This document shows, piece after piece, positions 9,636-20,900 of a DNA stretch of 64,000 bases. The stretch is taken from the NCBI GenBank assembly GCA_025594325.1, contig JANHCV010000006.1, positions 620,001 through 684,000 of the forward strand. The letters are read 5' to 3'. Every line of letters begins with the position of its first letter. Position 1 is the stretch's first letter. The notes under the pieces were generated by a model. It made no database searches. It saw only the letters and a list, made by a program, of their open reading frames with translations, and was not told where the DNA came from. The DNA comes from Blastocladiella emersonii ATCC 22665 (taxonomy: Eukaryota > Blastocladiomycota > Blastocladiomycetes > Blastocladiales > Blastocladiaceae). The position numbers and the translations under genes are program-made.

Positions 9636-10226
9636 TCACCACGGTACGTTTTTGACGTCGCCCCAGTACTCGTGTTCCGGGCAAGTCGTCGCACCGGGGC
9701 CTTTGTCGGCGAGCGTAATCTTGCGGATCGAGTAGAAGGCCTGGCCGACGGGCTTGTCCTTGAAGTACGAGCAGACGGTGCGGGCGTCTGAATCGTTGCC
9801 CGTGGCGCGCGGGCCAGCGTGAGCAGCCGGCGCACCGACCTTGGGTGTGGCGAGCTTGGCCTGCAGTGCGAGCGCGCGCCGCGGAGCTCGAGCCGGAATC
9901 TCGTCACCGCCCGGGGCGCCGTACAGTTTGTCCATGAACTCGAGCGTCTTCCAGGGCTGCAGCAGGTCCTTGCTGTAGCAGTCGAGCTCGCGCAGGTTGG
10001 CGTCGGGGTCCTGGTCGAGCAGTCGCTGGTGGAGGTGGTGCACGGGCATGGCGTCGGTGACGGCGAAGCGGCACAGGCCCTCGGCCGCGCACACCGGGTA
10101 CCACGCGTTGTCGATACCCCAGAAGCTGGCGCCGTCGAACGGGATCATGCGCCACAGGCACGGCCACGCGGCCCGCGAGACAACCGGCATCATGACCTCG
10201 ACCGGCATCATGACCTTGACATGGTT
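9636..10226 (-). pseudogene. DUF707-like glycosyltransferase-type protein, C-terminal part
   Basis: The segment VMMPVVSRAAWPCLWRMI, followed by a GIDNAWYPVCA block and a D-x-MPVHHLHQ block, follows the DUF707 C-terminal pattern (EIMAPVFSR-type strand, Trp-rich helix, terminal His motif). An 18-base tandem duplication encodes VKVMMPVEVMMP near 10185-10220. The matching N-terminal part lies at 12036-12281 on the same strand, separated by about 1.8 kb that includes a foreign fragment. The piece is in frame to a normal stop but lacks its N-terminal half and has no clear start, so I call it a gene remnant. A short novel gene using this exon cannot be excluded. Confidence 0.55.
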
Positions 10227-11544
10227 GGCGCACGTGTTTGGCATCGGTACGGCCCGTAAGCGAGCAATTGCTTGACACAGATTATTCTGCACCAACGCGC
10301 AAACATGTCCGCGCCACGCGATTCGAAAGAAAGAAAGAGAACTCGGAGACATCGGCGCTGGCTAGTATCAAAGGCTTTATCTGAAAGTTTCGAGGCCAAT
10401 GCATGAAGTTACAGAGTCAGAACTCGAGAGTTGGAATCAGAGCCTTCCAGGCGGAGGTCAGAGCGGTGTCGGTCGGTGACGCGTCTCCCACTGCTGCGCC
10501 ACCCGACTGCCTGCGCGACCCCCGCTGTGCCACCACCGCCGTTCGGTCTGGAGAAGGTGGCCTCACTCAAGCCGACTTCAGCTCGAAAGAGACTCGGCCG
10601 ACTGCTCAGAGAGAAACTAGGACAACAAGTGACTTGTCACAGGAGAACTGGCAATGGAGGAGAAACCATGAGCAAGTTTGAGCCAGATCTTCCGTTCCGG
10701 CGTATATTCTGCAGTTCGTTCCGAGCACGCACAGACGGGGGATGGCATTGCTTCCCTCCACGCCACTAAAGCCCTGCAACCTTGCGCACAGGCAGGTTGT
10801 CGAGGTCAGTTGCATCTCTACTGTGGGGGCAGTGGTGCATGCGGGCAAGCGGGCTTACGTGGGTTCTGAGGCCACGTCAGTGAGGAATTCGGTATGACAG
10901 TTCGAACCTCGTGTTCGGGGCTGATAAGTCTATCATCCATGGGCTGCCGGGTCCAACCTCTTTCCGCTTGTCCGTAAGCACCCGATCCGCCCTGTCCCGT
11001 GACAACTGATGCGAATATCCTTCCTCATCATTTTGCATACGATTTCCTTTCCTTTTTTCGGCCATACCTCGGCTTCCCATATACGCGCGTAAGCGGTGGT
11101 CCAGCGCGGGAGACGGTGCGCGTGCAGATGCGAGACGCGTCGCGAAAACTCGTGACCCGATCACGCGCCGCGTGCGAGACTCGTCTTACAAATCCTCAAG
11201 GCCTTCAAGTTTGAGTTTGAGTTTGGGAGCATCCGAATGTTACCTGCTGTTCAGTCCAGCTGATCCTTCGCTGATCACATGAGGCGGAACGACAATCCGG
11301 TCACTTGCGTTTGGCGCTTGAACCACGAATGACGACGCTCCACGAGTAGACTTCGAACAAATGTACCTAAGACGGGATTAGGCTCTCCTCTGAGAGATTG
11401 TACGAGTCAACAATACGCCCGCCCGACTTTTTCGGCACAAACTGAGATTGAATGCGAATGCCAGCGCCGAAGCCCGCGTCCTCCTGTCCATTTATAATGC
11501 GCGCTGTCCCACTCAAATTTCGCCAGCGAATGGTGCGCGTTCGT
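10227..11544. other. Region between DUF707 halves, no supported gene
   Basis: Codon structure is weak on both strands. It contains a GTGACGCGTCTCCC motif near 10478-10491 and a GTTCGAAC string near 10900 that does not form a tRNA T-arm. I see nothing else. Confidence 0.4.
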
Positions 11545-12040
11545 TGACAACTTCGTGACCCCGACCGCTCTGATCGCTGCGCTCGAGCCCTACGCTGCCG
11601 CCGAGTCGGCCACGGCCGCTAAGCTCGCGTCGACCATCGTCTTGGCGCCGCTGAACGTGTGCTTCGGCGCGTTCAACGATGTCCTGCTCGAGGCGTCGCA
11701 GGCTGCGCTCATGTACCGCTCCCCGCTGTGCGTATTCGTCTAGTACGTCATCCCAGCAACGCCTCGCCGCTCGGGTTCGTTGACTCGGATGGCAAAAACG
11801 CGTCGTCGCCGGTGCTGCAAGTCAACCTCAAGGACGCGCCCGAAGTCGCGTCACGCGCCTAGGCGCTCGGCAGCGTGCTCTCGGACCCCGCCATGCTCGG
11901 GGTTTTCACGGACCTGCACGAGTATGTCAACGGAGCGCTCCCACGCGAGGCCGAGTAACGCGCCTACCGTTGTCGCGACCGCTCCCTTTGACGGGCGTGC
12001 GCAAGGGCGGCGCGGCGTGGATGTACTCGCTGTTCGCAGG
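11545..12040 (+). pseudogene. Truncated copy of the RavA/MoxR-ILEI gene
   Basis: Plus-strand sequence that matches the 14.7-17.2 kb gene in pieces. PTALIAALEPYAAAESATAAKLA (split here by an internal deletion) is followed directly by APLNVCFGAFNDVLLEASQAALM. After an in-frame TAG and frame changes come FVDSDGKNASSPVLQVNLKD, a VLSDPAMLGVFTDLHEYVNG block and TGVRKGGAAWMYSLFAG. The whole Walker A/B region of the parent (roughly 16270-16760) is missing. The fragment ends at about 12040, exactly where DUF707-like sequence resumes on the other strand, so it appears to sit inside a disrupted gene. It is non-functional by every sign visible. Confidence 0.8.
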
Positions 12041-12281
12041 CAACGTCGTTGTCTCACGGGTACAGGTAGTCGTAGTTGTCGACGACCTGCGGCGCGAAAA
12101 CCTGCACGTTGAACCAGAACTTGCTCTGCCGATGCGCCTTTACGGCAGTCCACCGCCACTTGTACGCCTGCACGTCTGAGCAGTTGGCGTCGTTGTAGTG
12201 TAACAGCATCACGTCGAACCCGTCCGCGTTGAACAGCTCGAGCACCGGTAGAACGGTCTTGCGAGGGGCGTTGAAGCGATT
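12036..12281 (-). pseudogene. DUF707-like protein, N-terminal part, with nonsense codon
   Basis: The frame reads VLPVLELFNADGFDVMLLHY, then SKFWFNVQVFAPQVVDNYDYLYP, the DUF707 core (FxVMLFHYDG...AKWWFAKRFLHPDIVxxYDYIFLWDDD in family members). A TGA at 12054-12056 stands where the family has Trp of the WDDD motif, and the frame continues DNDV for a few codons before breaking into the RavA fragment. A TGG to TGA change explains it. Confidence 0.65.
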
Positions 12282-12838
12282 TGTAGCCGAATGCCTGATG
12301 GCTGCGGGGCAAGGCTCGCGCGCATTCGCAGCAAGTAACAAGTTGAACGGCGGCGGGCCAGCGAGCCGACGGAACGCACAAAATGTGAGACTCGGAACAA
12401 GGATCACCTGGCACGCCGAGTGCGAATGCATCTGGAAGCTGGGAGACAGCGATGCAGGCGGCGTCGGATGACTGTTCCGGCTTCGACCGACCTGCGAGGC
12501 GATTCGCGACGCGTCGACGCGTCATCCGTGCGCGGCAGGATCGTGATTGCCTGATCAGCCAACACGACCACCGAACCGAGGTCGTGCTACATCGATGGTC
12601 GATGGCACTTCATCACTTCGCATGACCCCTGTATCGCCGGTAAGTAAAAAAAAAAAAAACAGCTGACTGCCAGTGTAGTGCGGTTGCGGGTGTGGCGCAA
12701 CGCGATCATTTGCCGACCCATCGCGTGCTTTGTGGCGCGAGTCTTTCGCAGGCCGATCCCGCTGATCATCAGATCACCTTCGCAAGAGACGACGCTGTAA
12801 ACAAAAACATAACATTTATTCAAGCTTGCAAATAATGT
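12282..12838. other. Intergenic, no supported gene
   Basis: It contains a 12-base poly-A run near 12648, a partial copy of the dispersed motif at 12691-12704, and an AT-rich block near 12803-12835 that probably belongs to the 3' UTR of the LRR gene. Nothing coding is supported. Confidence 0.4.
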
Positions 12839-14047
12839 TCAGTAGCGCGATTCAAACTTGCCAAAGTTGTCAAACCCGCACATCGGGAACTGGCGCTTTT
12901 GCAGCTCATATTCTGTTTCTTCCAAGTACGAATTGCGCCAGAGGGAAAGAGTGGGGACCTTGTCTCCGCGAGCTTCAAGTAGCTGCAAAAGCGGTTCCAG
13001 GCTTTCGTCTGTGATCCAATTGCCGTCCAAGATCAGCGATTACAAGTGCGGCGGCAAGCGCTCCAGCAGCAGAGCTAAATCCCGGTCGGACAGACCCAAC
13101 CAACCGAGCCACAAGTCAGTGAGACGAGGAAAGTCTCCCAAAGCCTGCATGAGCCGGCGACAAGCCGGGTTTTCGTCCGCGACCAGCCAAGCGCCGCTGC
13201 GCGCTTCCGTTTTGTACAGCCGAAGCGAGCTCAACTGCCGCGGGAGACCCTCTGCGAAGGCATCCAAGTCGTTGTCGTCGAATTCGCAAAACGTGAGCTC
13301 AAGCCTGTCGAGCGTTTGAGGGAGGTGCGGGACCAGGTACTCCATTGTACCCGCCGGGAAGGAGTTGGATGACAGGTCGAGGTCGGTGAGAGTAGCAGGA
13401 AGGTACGGGGCGAGCTCCCGGATGTCAGCGCCGGTCAACTTGTTGTCGGACAAATCCAGTTGCTCGAGAGATCGAGGAAGCGCGCGCGCAAGCGTGGCGA
13501 AGATGGGAGTCAGCGCAGTCGTGGAGCTACGTGTGAACGTGCATTGGGCAATTCGAAGCGTGCCCAGGGTTGGTGGCAAGAAGCTGAAGAGCGTGTTTGA
13601 GCCATCGAGCCGGCTGAAATCGTAGTTGTAGATGATGAGGCACTTGAGCTTGCTTGGAAAGAGGCTGCCCAGTTCGGCATCGCAGCGAGGGTCAATCCAC
13701 GAATCTTCGAGCTGAAGCTTGGTGACTGAATCGGGGAGCGGGGGTCTGGGAGCAGTTCCGATTGCTGCACGAGCGTGAGGAAGGTCATGGCGCATGCACT
13801 TGAACGCGAGAGTCGTAACCCTGGAGGGGAGGTCAAGCGACCTTGCCAAGACAGCAGACATGTCGCATGGGTCAAAGTCAAGGTAAGTGGTCACTGCATT
13901 GGGGAGCGAGAGAGTCCGGTTAAGAATCGCGATGCCGACCTGGGTGAGCCGACCGGAAACGGACATTACGCCGCCGCAGCGACCACGATTTACGTCGTGA
14001 AAGCGCCGCAAAGCGTCCTTGTCTCCTAGTTCGTGGACGATTGGCAA
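12839..14047 (-). pseudogene. Leucine-rich repeat protein interrupted by in-frame TAA
   Basis: The frame from 14047 encodes at least eight LRR-type units, for example LEQLDLSDNKLTGADIRELA, LTDLDLSSNSFPAGTMEYL and LTDLWLGWLGLSDRDLALLL. A TAA at 13040-13042 follows RLPPHL, yet the same frame resumes at once with SLILDGNWITDESLEPLLQLLE and runs to a TAG-free end at 12839. The interruption falls inside an LRR (PPHLxSLILDGN), where Gln would be typical, so a CAA to TAA change is the simplest account. Without readthrough the product would be 335 residues and lose its last repeats. No F-box is visible at the N-terminus. Function unknown; LRRs usually mediate protein binding. Confidence 0.65.
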
Positions 14048-14089
14048 GGTCTGAGAGGCATCCGATGGGCATCAGTGATCTGTTTCAAC

Positions 14090-14545
14090 TCAACGTGAGT
14101 GCAAATCGAGCCGTACCTCGTTGTTGGTCTCAGAGACTGCCCGAGCTCCAACAACACCTGAAAGTATCGGATCACACCTTGTACGAGTGGCATCTTCAAG
14201 CGTTGGGAGTGGAATACCCGAGTCACGCCACCATTCGAGGACTACATATTGTAGATTTTCGCAAGCATCCACGAACGCAGCAACGGTATAGTTGAAGGGC
14301 AGTCGCGAATCGCGCCAAAGATCGAGCACAGCGACGAAGCCGCATTTGATCGCGTCGTCCAAGGAGAGAAGCGGGCACCGGCGCAATATGGCGCGCGTGA
14401 CGCCCGGGATGTCGGCACGCCGCATGACGCGAGCGTACTGCGCAAGGCCCTCCAAGTCGCTTGGGTCGCCGTGGGCCTCCACAGCGTAGCATAAGACGTG
14501 ATCAATGAGTTGCGGTAAGTGCAAGCGTGCGTTCATGCGATTCAT
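14090..14545 (-). CDS. Ankyrin-like repeat protein fragment
   Basis: From the ATG at 14545 the frame shows helical repeats of the kind AIKCGFVAVLDLWRDS / DACENLQYVVLEWWRDSGI, which look like divergent ankyrin-type units common in large paralogous families of zoosporic fungi. It is only 151 residues and the C-terminus drifts out of pattern after DSGIPLPTL, so it is probably a truncated member. Its stop lies 40 bases before the LRR gene start on the same strand. It may be a decayed gene rather than a functional short one. Confidence 0.45.
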   Translation of the reverse strand: MNRMNARLHLPQLIDHVLCYAVEAHGDPSDLEGLAQYARVMRRADIPGVTRAILRRCPLLSLDDAIKCGFVAVLDLWRDSRLPFNYTVAAFVDACENLQYVVLEWWRDSGIPLPTLEDATRTRCDPILSGVVGARAVSETNNEVRLDLHSR

Positions 14546-14691
14546 GGTATGTCTATTGCCGCTCGTTGCGGCGTTTGGGAGGGAGAGCAAGGAGCGGCAG
14601 CCCCGATCGATTTTGAAACTGGGCGACCGCTGCTCACGTGCATCTGAACGGCGCGATCGACATTCGCTGGCCGCTCGTTTGGGCCAGATAA

Positions 14692-17176
14692 TCAAGGCTT
14701 TGACGATGGCAAGGCAAATAGAAATTTGGTGCGAAGAAAACATATATATTTTTTTGATTGACAAAGCCGAGGGGCGGGAACTCCGGACTGCTTTGTGGCG
14801 GCAGCGGTGGCGACAGGGACTGAGACCTTGCACTCGAGCTTGGCGACCGATCCCTGCTCGGCGTGCTCCTGACCGAGCGGAAACTTCTCGAGCTTACCGC
14901 TTTCACCCACGCGAAGCTGGGACGCGCCCGCGAACCCGTGGCGGATCCCGAGTGAGTTGATCTTGGCCTGCGGCCCGCGCAGGGCGAGCTGGATGGACTC
15001 GCGATCGACCGGCGAAATGTGAGCCGCTTCTTCGTCGAACACGCCGACTACGATGACGCGGTTCGGCAGCGCGGTTTCCGGGATCGTCACCTCGCGCAGG
15101 ATCGTGTCGAGCCCGCCGCCGCTCAAAGTGCGCCGCAGCTTTGTCGAGTAGTGCTGCAGCTGATAAGCCTCACGGCCTCGCGAGTTGGTGCTGACGAGGA
15201 AGTGCTGGAAGCCGAGCAGCTTGCCGTCCGGGTGGAAGTCGATGCACAGGACGTGAATCCCGACATAATGGACGCCTTGCTCGAGCGGACCGCCAACGTC
15301 GACCAGAGTGCCGTTGCCGAGACTGACGCGGAAGTGGCCGTGCTGCCCGAGTTTTTCGTCGAAACCTTTGGAGATGACGGTCAGCGTGTGCTCGATGACC
15401 TTGGGCTGCGGCGGCTGCGCAACGATCGGAGCCGGTGCGACGGGCGTGGGGGCGGGGGTGACCACGGGAGCCGACGCAGGCGCGGCGCCGCGACTGGACG
15501 CGATACCCTCGAGGATACGCTGCTTGGCGGCGTCGGGCACGAACGCGTGCGCCTTGACCATGGCGGTGACGGCGTCAATGCCCTTGGTCTGCACGAGCGC
15601 GGCGAGCTCCTTGACGAGACGCGCTTCGAGCCACTGCACGAGGCACTGGTGCTGGTCCTTGGTCTGCCACGCGACGTAGACGATCGGGTACACGTCGAGC
15701 GGCGCGGCCTTGGTGCGGCCGTGCACGTACACGACGACGCGCAGCACCTTGAGCAGCACCACGATGCCGCGGTCCGTGAGCAGTCGCCCGCCGTACGTCT
15801 GCTGCGACTGCGCGCCGAACGCGCCCGTCTTGCCCGCGAACAGCGAGTCCATCCACGCCGCGCCACCCTTGCGCACGCCCGTCGAGGGAGCGGCGGCTGC
15901 GCCGTTGGCTGCGGCGGCGGGAGGGCCAGCGGCCCGGTACTCGGCCTCGCGCGGGAGGGCGCCGTTGATGTACTCGTGGAGGTCCGTGAACAGCGCGAGC
16001 ATGGCGGGGTCCGAGAGGACGTTGCCGAGCGCCTGGGCGCGCGACGCGACCTCGGGCACGTCCTTGAGGTTGATGCGCAGCACAGGCGACGACGCGTTCT
16101 TGCCGTCGGAGCCGACGAACCCGAGCAGCGCGAGGCGCGTGGCCGGGCTCACGTAGTCGACGAACACGCGCAGCGGGAAGCGGTCCATGAGCGCGGCCTG
16201 CGACGCCTCGAGCGGGACCTCGTTGGACGCGCCGAAACACACGTGCAGCGGCGTCGCGACCATGGTCGACCCGTTGGCGATACGGCGCTCGTTGAGGATG
16301 GTCATGAGGCACGACAGCGTCGCCTTAGACGCCTTAAAGATCTCGTCGAGGAACGCAAGCTCCGTGTCCGCGAGCATGCCGCCGAGGTTGCGCTGCGACA
16401 CGCTGACGGTCGTGAGCGACTGCACGTCGATCGGGCCGATCAGGTCGTCGACGGTCGACGTCGCGTGCAGCGTGGTCGAGAAGTGCGGGCGCGGCGTGAC
16501 GGTGCGGCGCATGGTCTCGTGGACGGGCGAGCGACTTGGTCATGCTGGGCGGGCCGTGCTGCAGCACGTTTTGGCCCGAGAGGACCGAGAGGACGCTGAG
16601 CAGCAGGGCGCGCACGGCCTCGTCGGGGTTGAGCAGCGAGCCGCACAGCTGGTTGATGAGTTGCGCCAGCTCGGCGTGGTTGAAGGCGTTGTTCTTGTTT
16701 TTAGGCACGAGCGGGATCAGCTTCTCGTTGGCGGCCGACGCGGTCGAGGAGGCGGCGGCGAGCTTGGCGGCCTTGGCCGACTCGGCGGCAGCGTGGGCCT
16801 CGAGCGCGGCAATCAGGGCGGTCGGGCACTCGAGGTCGGCGACGACCGCGTACCAGTCGCTGGCGAGCGTCGAGCGGAGCAGCGCGCAGTAGGCGAACTG
16901 CAGGTCGCGGGCCTCGGCACGCGCGTCAGCGTCGGAGCTCAGCTTGTGCAGCGACTTGAGGCGGGCGGCAAGCTGCGTGACGAGGGCCTCGGTCGCAACG
17001 GCAGCGGGCGCGGTGCCGCGCGCGGGCATGAGGAACTTGCACCCGTCGGCGGCGAGCATGTCCTCGACGCGGGCGCGCCACGACGGCCACACGCGCGCGG
17101 ACGTCAGGTCCTGCAGCGTCGTGATGGTGTCGGTCAGCGGCGAGTGCACGCGACGCGTCTGCTGCTTCGTGGCCAT
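14692..17176 (-). CDS. RavA/MoxR-type AAA ATPase fused to an ILEI/FAM3-like domain, frameshifted
   Basis: From the ATG at 17176 (MATKQQTRR) comes a helical N-terminal region, then NQLCGSLLNPDEAVR and QNVLQHGPPSMTKS, a Walker A in which the second Gly of GPPGxxKS is Ser. The frame then shifts near 16535 (a two-base loss within CTCGCCCGTCC would do it) and continues in another frame: VDDLIGPIDVQSL, Walker B LAFLDEIFKA, ILNERRIANG, FGASNEVP and LMDRFPLRVFVD, as in bacterial RavA. After a VWA-less linker follows an ILEI/FAM3-like domain: TVISKGFDEKLG, VGIHVLCIDFHPDGKL, VIVVGVFDEEA and SLGIRHGFAGASQL. The frame then runs through an AT-rich block (14741-14760), suggesting the native stop was lost or lies before it. 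Either a recent pseudogene or a sequence error plus an unusual P-loop. Confidence 0.7.
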
Positions 17177-17907
17177 GGTGGTGGTGGTGGTGGTGGTCGG
17201 GGGAGCGCGAGAGGGTGTGTGCGGGACGCGGGTCCCTATAACACGAGGGCAGCGGTGAGTGGGAGAGGGGAAGATCGGCGCGACGGAAGAAGCCGGCGAC
17301 AAGCCAAGCAAACAACGGCGGGCCGAAACGAGAAGACAATGGTGCGGTCAAGGGTTCTGGTGCGGTGAGGCCGGTTATTTCGGATGATTAGCCCGCCGTG
17401 TTCGGCCGAAGAGTTCGAAGAAATCGGTGGCGAGAGAAGAGTCGCCTCCGCGGGAGGCGCGACCAGCAAGAGAGGGAGCGCGGAGCGTTGCCACGGGTGA
17501 AGGCGCGCCCGAAATCGGCATGCACGAGAAGGGAAGGCGAAGTGGTGGCGCGGAAATCGAAAGAGGGTTGTCACCGGATTGACGAACAACGGACGCGTGG
17601 CTGGCGCCTGCGCCACACCTCCTTGCCGCACTCGGTCCCTTCTCCCTCGAGATCGTCCCCGCTTCGGCGTCCGGACCGGTCCACGCTCTCGGACTCTGGC
17701 CTCGTCGGGCATCAAGTACCATCCGTCCTCGCCGCCTTCGCGGTTCGACCGGCTTCCGCCCTCATCAGCACACGACCCGACGGGCCTCGGTCGCCTCCGC
17801 GAGCTCGGCTGCCACCACCTGCTCCTCGACGTTGCAGCCGTGCGTTATGTCTCCCGCTTTGCTCCTGCGCGACAACTGGCTGACCCGCGACCTGACGCGC
17901 CACCCAG
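17177..17907. promoter_or_regulatory. Shared upstream region of two divergent genes
   Basis: The AAA-ILEI gene (minus) and the giant ILEI-bearing gene (plus) start back to back, separated by about 730 bases. A GGT repeat lies immediately upstream of the ATG at 17176. No clear TATA box is seen. Divergent transcription of two genes sharing an ILEI-like domain suggests co-regulation, which is inference. Confidence 0.4.
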
Positions 17908-20900
17908 ATGGACCAACGCGACGCGTCGGCCGCTCGCGCGCGCGCCGCGCCTTCGCCTCCTGCTGCACCGCTCCAGCGCTCTTCCACGCCCTCTGCACCC
18001 GACGTAACTTCCGGCAACCGCCACCATGGATCGATCCACGCACGCTCCGACTCGGGCGTCAACGTCGCAGCCCCGATCGCGCACGCCGCCCAGACGGCCG
18101 TGTGCACCCCGCTTCTCCACTCGGCCGAGCCGACCCCGCGACCCGCGCCGACGGCAATTTGCGTTCCGCTCCTGAACGCGGCTCCCTCGCAGAGTGTGTT
18201 CGTGCCGGATCGTACTCCTGCTCCTTCTCCGATCGCGGCGGCGACACCCGCCAGCTCGCAGAAGGGAGTCCATGGCGGTTCTTCTTTCGTCAAGACGGTA
18301 TGACGCGTTGCTCGATACCCTTCACAACAAAGTACACTGACACGGAACTTCGCTGTCTAGTCGTCCTCGAGCGCCGGCGCTGCCGCCAACCCGACGGCCG
18401 CCGCGAACCAGCCCGCTGCCGCCGCGAAGCCCGGCACTGCTGCTGCCGCTGCTGCAGCGGCTCCGACCAAGACCAAGGTCTCGAGTGACGCGTCCAAGGA
18501 CACCAAGGTACGCTCTCCGCTTGTGTCCACTCCTCGCCTGCGCGCGTTCTCACACTTGACCCTTGCTTTCGCGCAGACCAAGCCCGTTGCTGCTGCTGCC
18601 GCTTCGACCAAGTCCAAGGTCTCGAAGACGGACAAGAATGACGCGTCCAAGAACGCCAAGGTACGCTTCTCCGCTCGCGCCCACACTCCTCATCCGCGCG
18701 CGTGCTCACATTCGACCCTTGCTTTCGCGTAGGGCAAACCCGCTGCTGCTGCTACCGCGTCGACCAAGTCCAAGGTGGACAAGCCGAGCAAGAACGACGC
18801 GTCCAAGGACGCCAAGGTATGCTGCTCCGCTCGTGCTCACCCCCATCCGCGCGCATGCTCACATTCAGCTCTCGCGCGTAGGACAAGAAGCCGGCTGCCG
18901 ATGCCGACGGCAAGGGCGACGCCAAGCCCGCCGCGCCGACGCGTTTCGCCAAGATCAAGTGGCACCCGGCCTTCGCGCCGTCCGGCTCCGAGTCCGCCGA
19001 CGGCGAGCGCCTCGACGACCTCGTCCCGCGCGGTACGCTGCTCGAGAAGCTCGACGAGTACCACCTGCGCGGCATGCTCGACGTCCTCGACGTGTTCGTC
19101 GCTGGGCCTCCGACTGAGGAGGAAACCAAGGACGACGACGATGAAGATGATGACGACGACGAGAGTGATGACGAGGAGGAGGACGATGGCTACACCAAGG
19201 CCACGGCCATCAAGGACCCCGCTGCAGACGGCGACGACGGCGACGACGGCGACGTGTCGGACGCTGACGAGTCGGACACCGAGTCCAAGTCGGACGACGA
19301 CGGCAAGGACGAGCTCGAGCCGCTCGACCGCAAGGACATTGCGCGCGTCGGCATCGTCGCCGAGTGCACGCTGACCTTGGTCCCCGACGGCCTCGAGTTC
19401 CTCAAGGATCACTCGCTCAAGGCCAAGCTCATCCTCATCGACAGCGCCATCGACTACTCGGTTAAGCGCAAGGACGGCGACGAGCGGGAGGAGAAGGACT
19501 TGGTCGACGGCAAGAAGTCCGCCGCGGGCAAGTCGTCCGCCACCAAGTCCGCGCCCGACGGTTCGGCCGACCAGAAGGAGGCCAAGACCTCGCCCGCCGA
19601 CGTGTCGAATGCTGCTGGTCTGCCGTCGACGCGCCCGCGCGCCAAGGCGACCACGACGCCGCCTCCCGCCGCCGTCGCCAAGGCCGCTGACGCGACGCCC
19701 GCGTCCATCATCGCCCAGAAGTCAACGGCCGATCGCACCCGCGAGCGCTCCAAGTCCGCGGCCGCGGCCGCGGTGCCCACCTCAGTGTCACCCACTACGG
19801 CCTCGTCGACTCGTCCCGCGCCATCAGCGCCACTCAAGGAGCGGCCCTCGTCGTTGTCATCCGCCAGCAAGTCCAAGGGCGACTCGCGCTCGTCGTCGGC
19901 CGCCGCCTCGCGCAAGGGCAAGTGCTCGGCCTCCGCCGACTCGGGCAACCACGCTGCCGACGGCGCCGCGTCCAAGGGCGCCGACTCGGACTGCGACGAC
20001 CACGACGAGGACGACGACGAGCCCAAGCAGTGGTCGCTGTACTCGATCGAGTTCGAGTACCTGCCCGGCGGGCCCGACCCGGTCCTCATTTTCCCAAGCT
20101 GCCCGCTCGGCCCCGTGGCACTCAGCTCGGTCGCCGCCGTCCTCGCGGTCCGTGGCACGACGCAGCTGCTCCTCGAGTTCACGCTCAAGCCGCCGTCGGA
20201 CGACGAGAAGGTCGACGACGGCAAGGAGTCGGCCGACGACTCGAAGCCCAAGGACGACGCTGAGAAGAAGAAGGAGGGGAAGGAGGGCGCCGACAAGGAC
20301 GGGTCCGACACGTTCGAGCTCGACGAGTGCGTCGGCTCGGCGCGGTTCATCCTCAACGGCCGCAAGTCGCACCTCGCCGCCGCTGAAATCTCGCTCAAGA
20401 TCGCGCAGTCCGAGTCCGACGACGACAAGAAGGGCAAGGACGGCAAGAGCAAGGACGGCAAGAAGTCGTCCAAGTCGGCCGGCGACAAGGCCGAGCCTGA
20501 GTCGCCGTCGCAGCAGCCGTCGTCGTCCGACGCCCAGTCCGAGCCCATCTCGCCCGCCGCGACGCCCGAGAAGAAGGTCAAGCAGGCGAAGGTCGACGCC
20601 GCCGACGACAAGAAGGCCAAGGCCGACGCCGCTGACGAGAAGAAGAAGGAGCAGAAGCCTGACGAGAAGGGCGAGATCCACTCGGTCGAGGCCACGCTCT
20701 CGTACGAGCCCGAGGACGGCGAGGACCACCACTGGACGCTGTCGCTCAAGGCCAAGGGCAGCAAGGCTGTCGCCCGCTCGCTCAAGCGCTTTGGCTCCGT
20801 CAACCTCGCCATGCCCTTGAGCAGTGAGGTGCTGCGGCTCACGGCCGCGAGCCTCCAGATCGACCTCGTCCGCGAGTCGCCCGAGGACAAGAAGAAGGAG

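Noticed and set aside
10880-10980. tRNA-like GTTCGAAC T-loop string
   Set aside because: Flanking bases cannot form a five-pair T stem on either strand, and no acceptor or anticodon arm is found.
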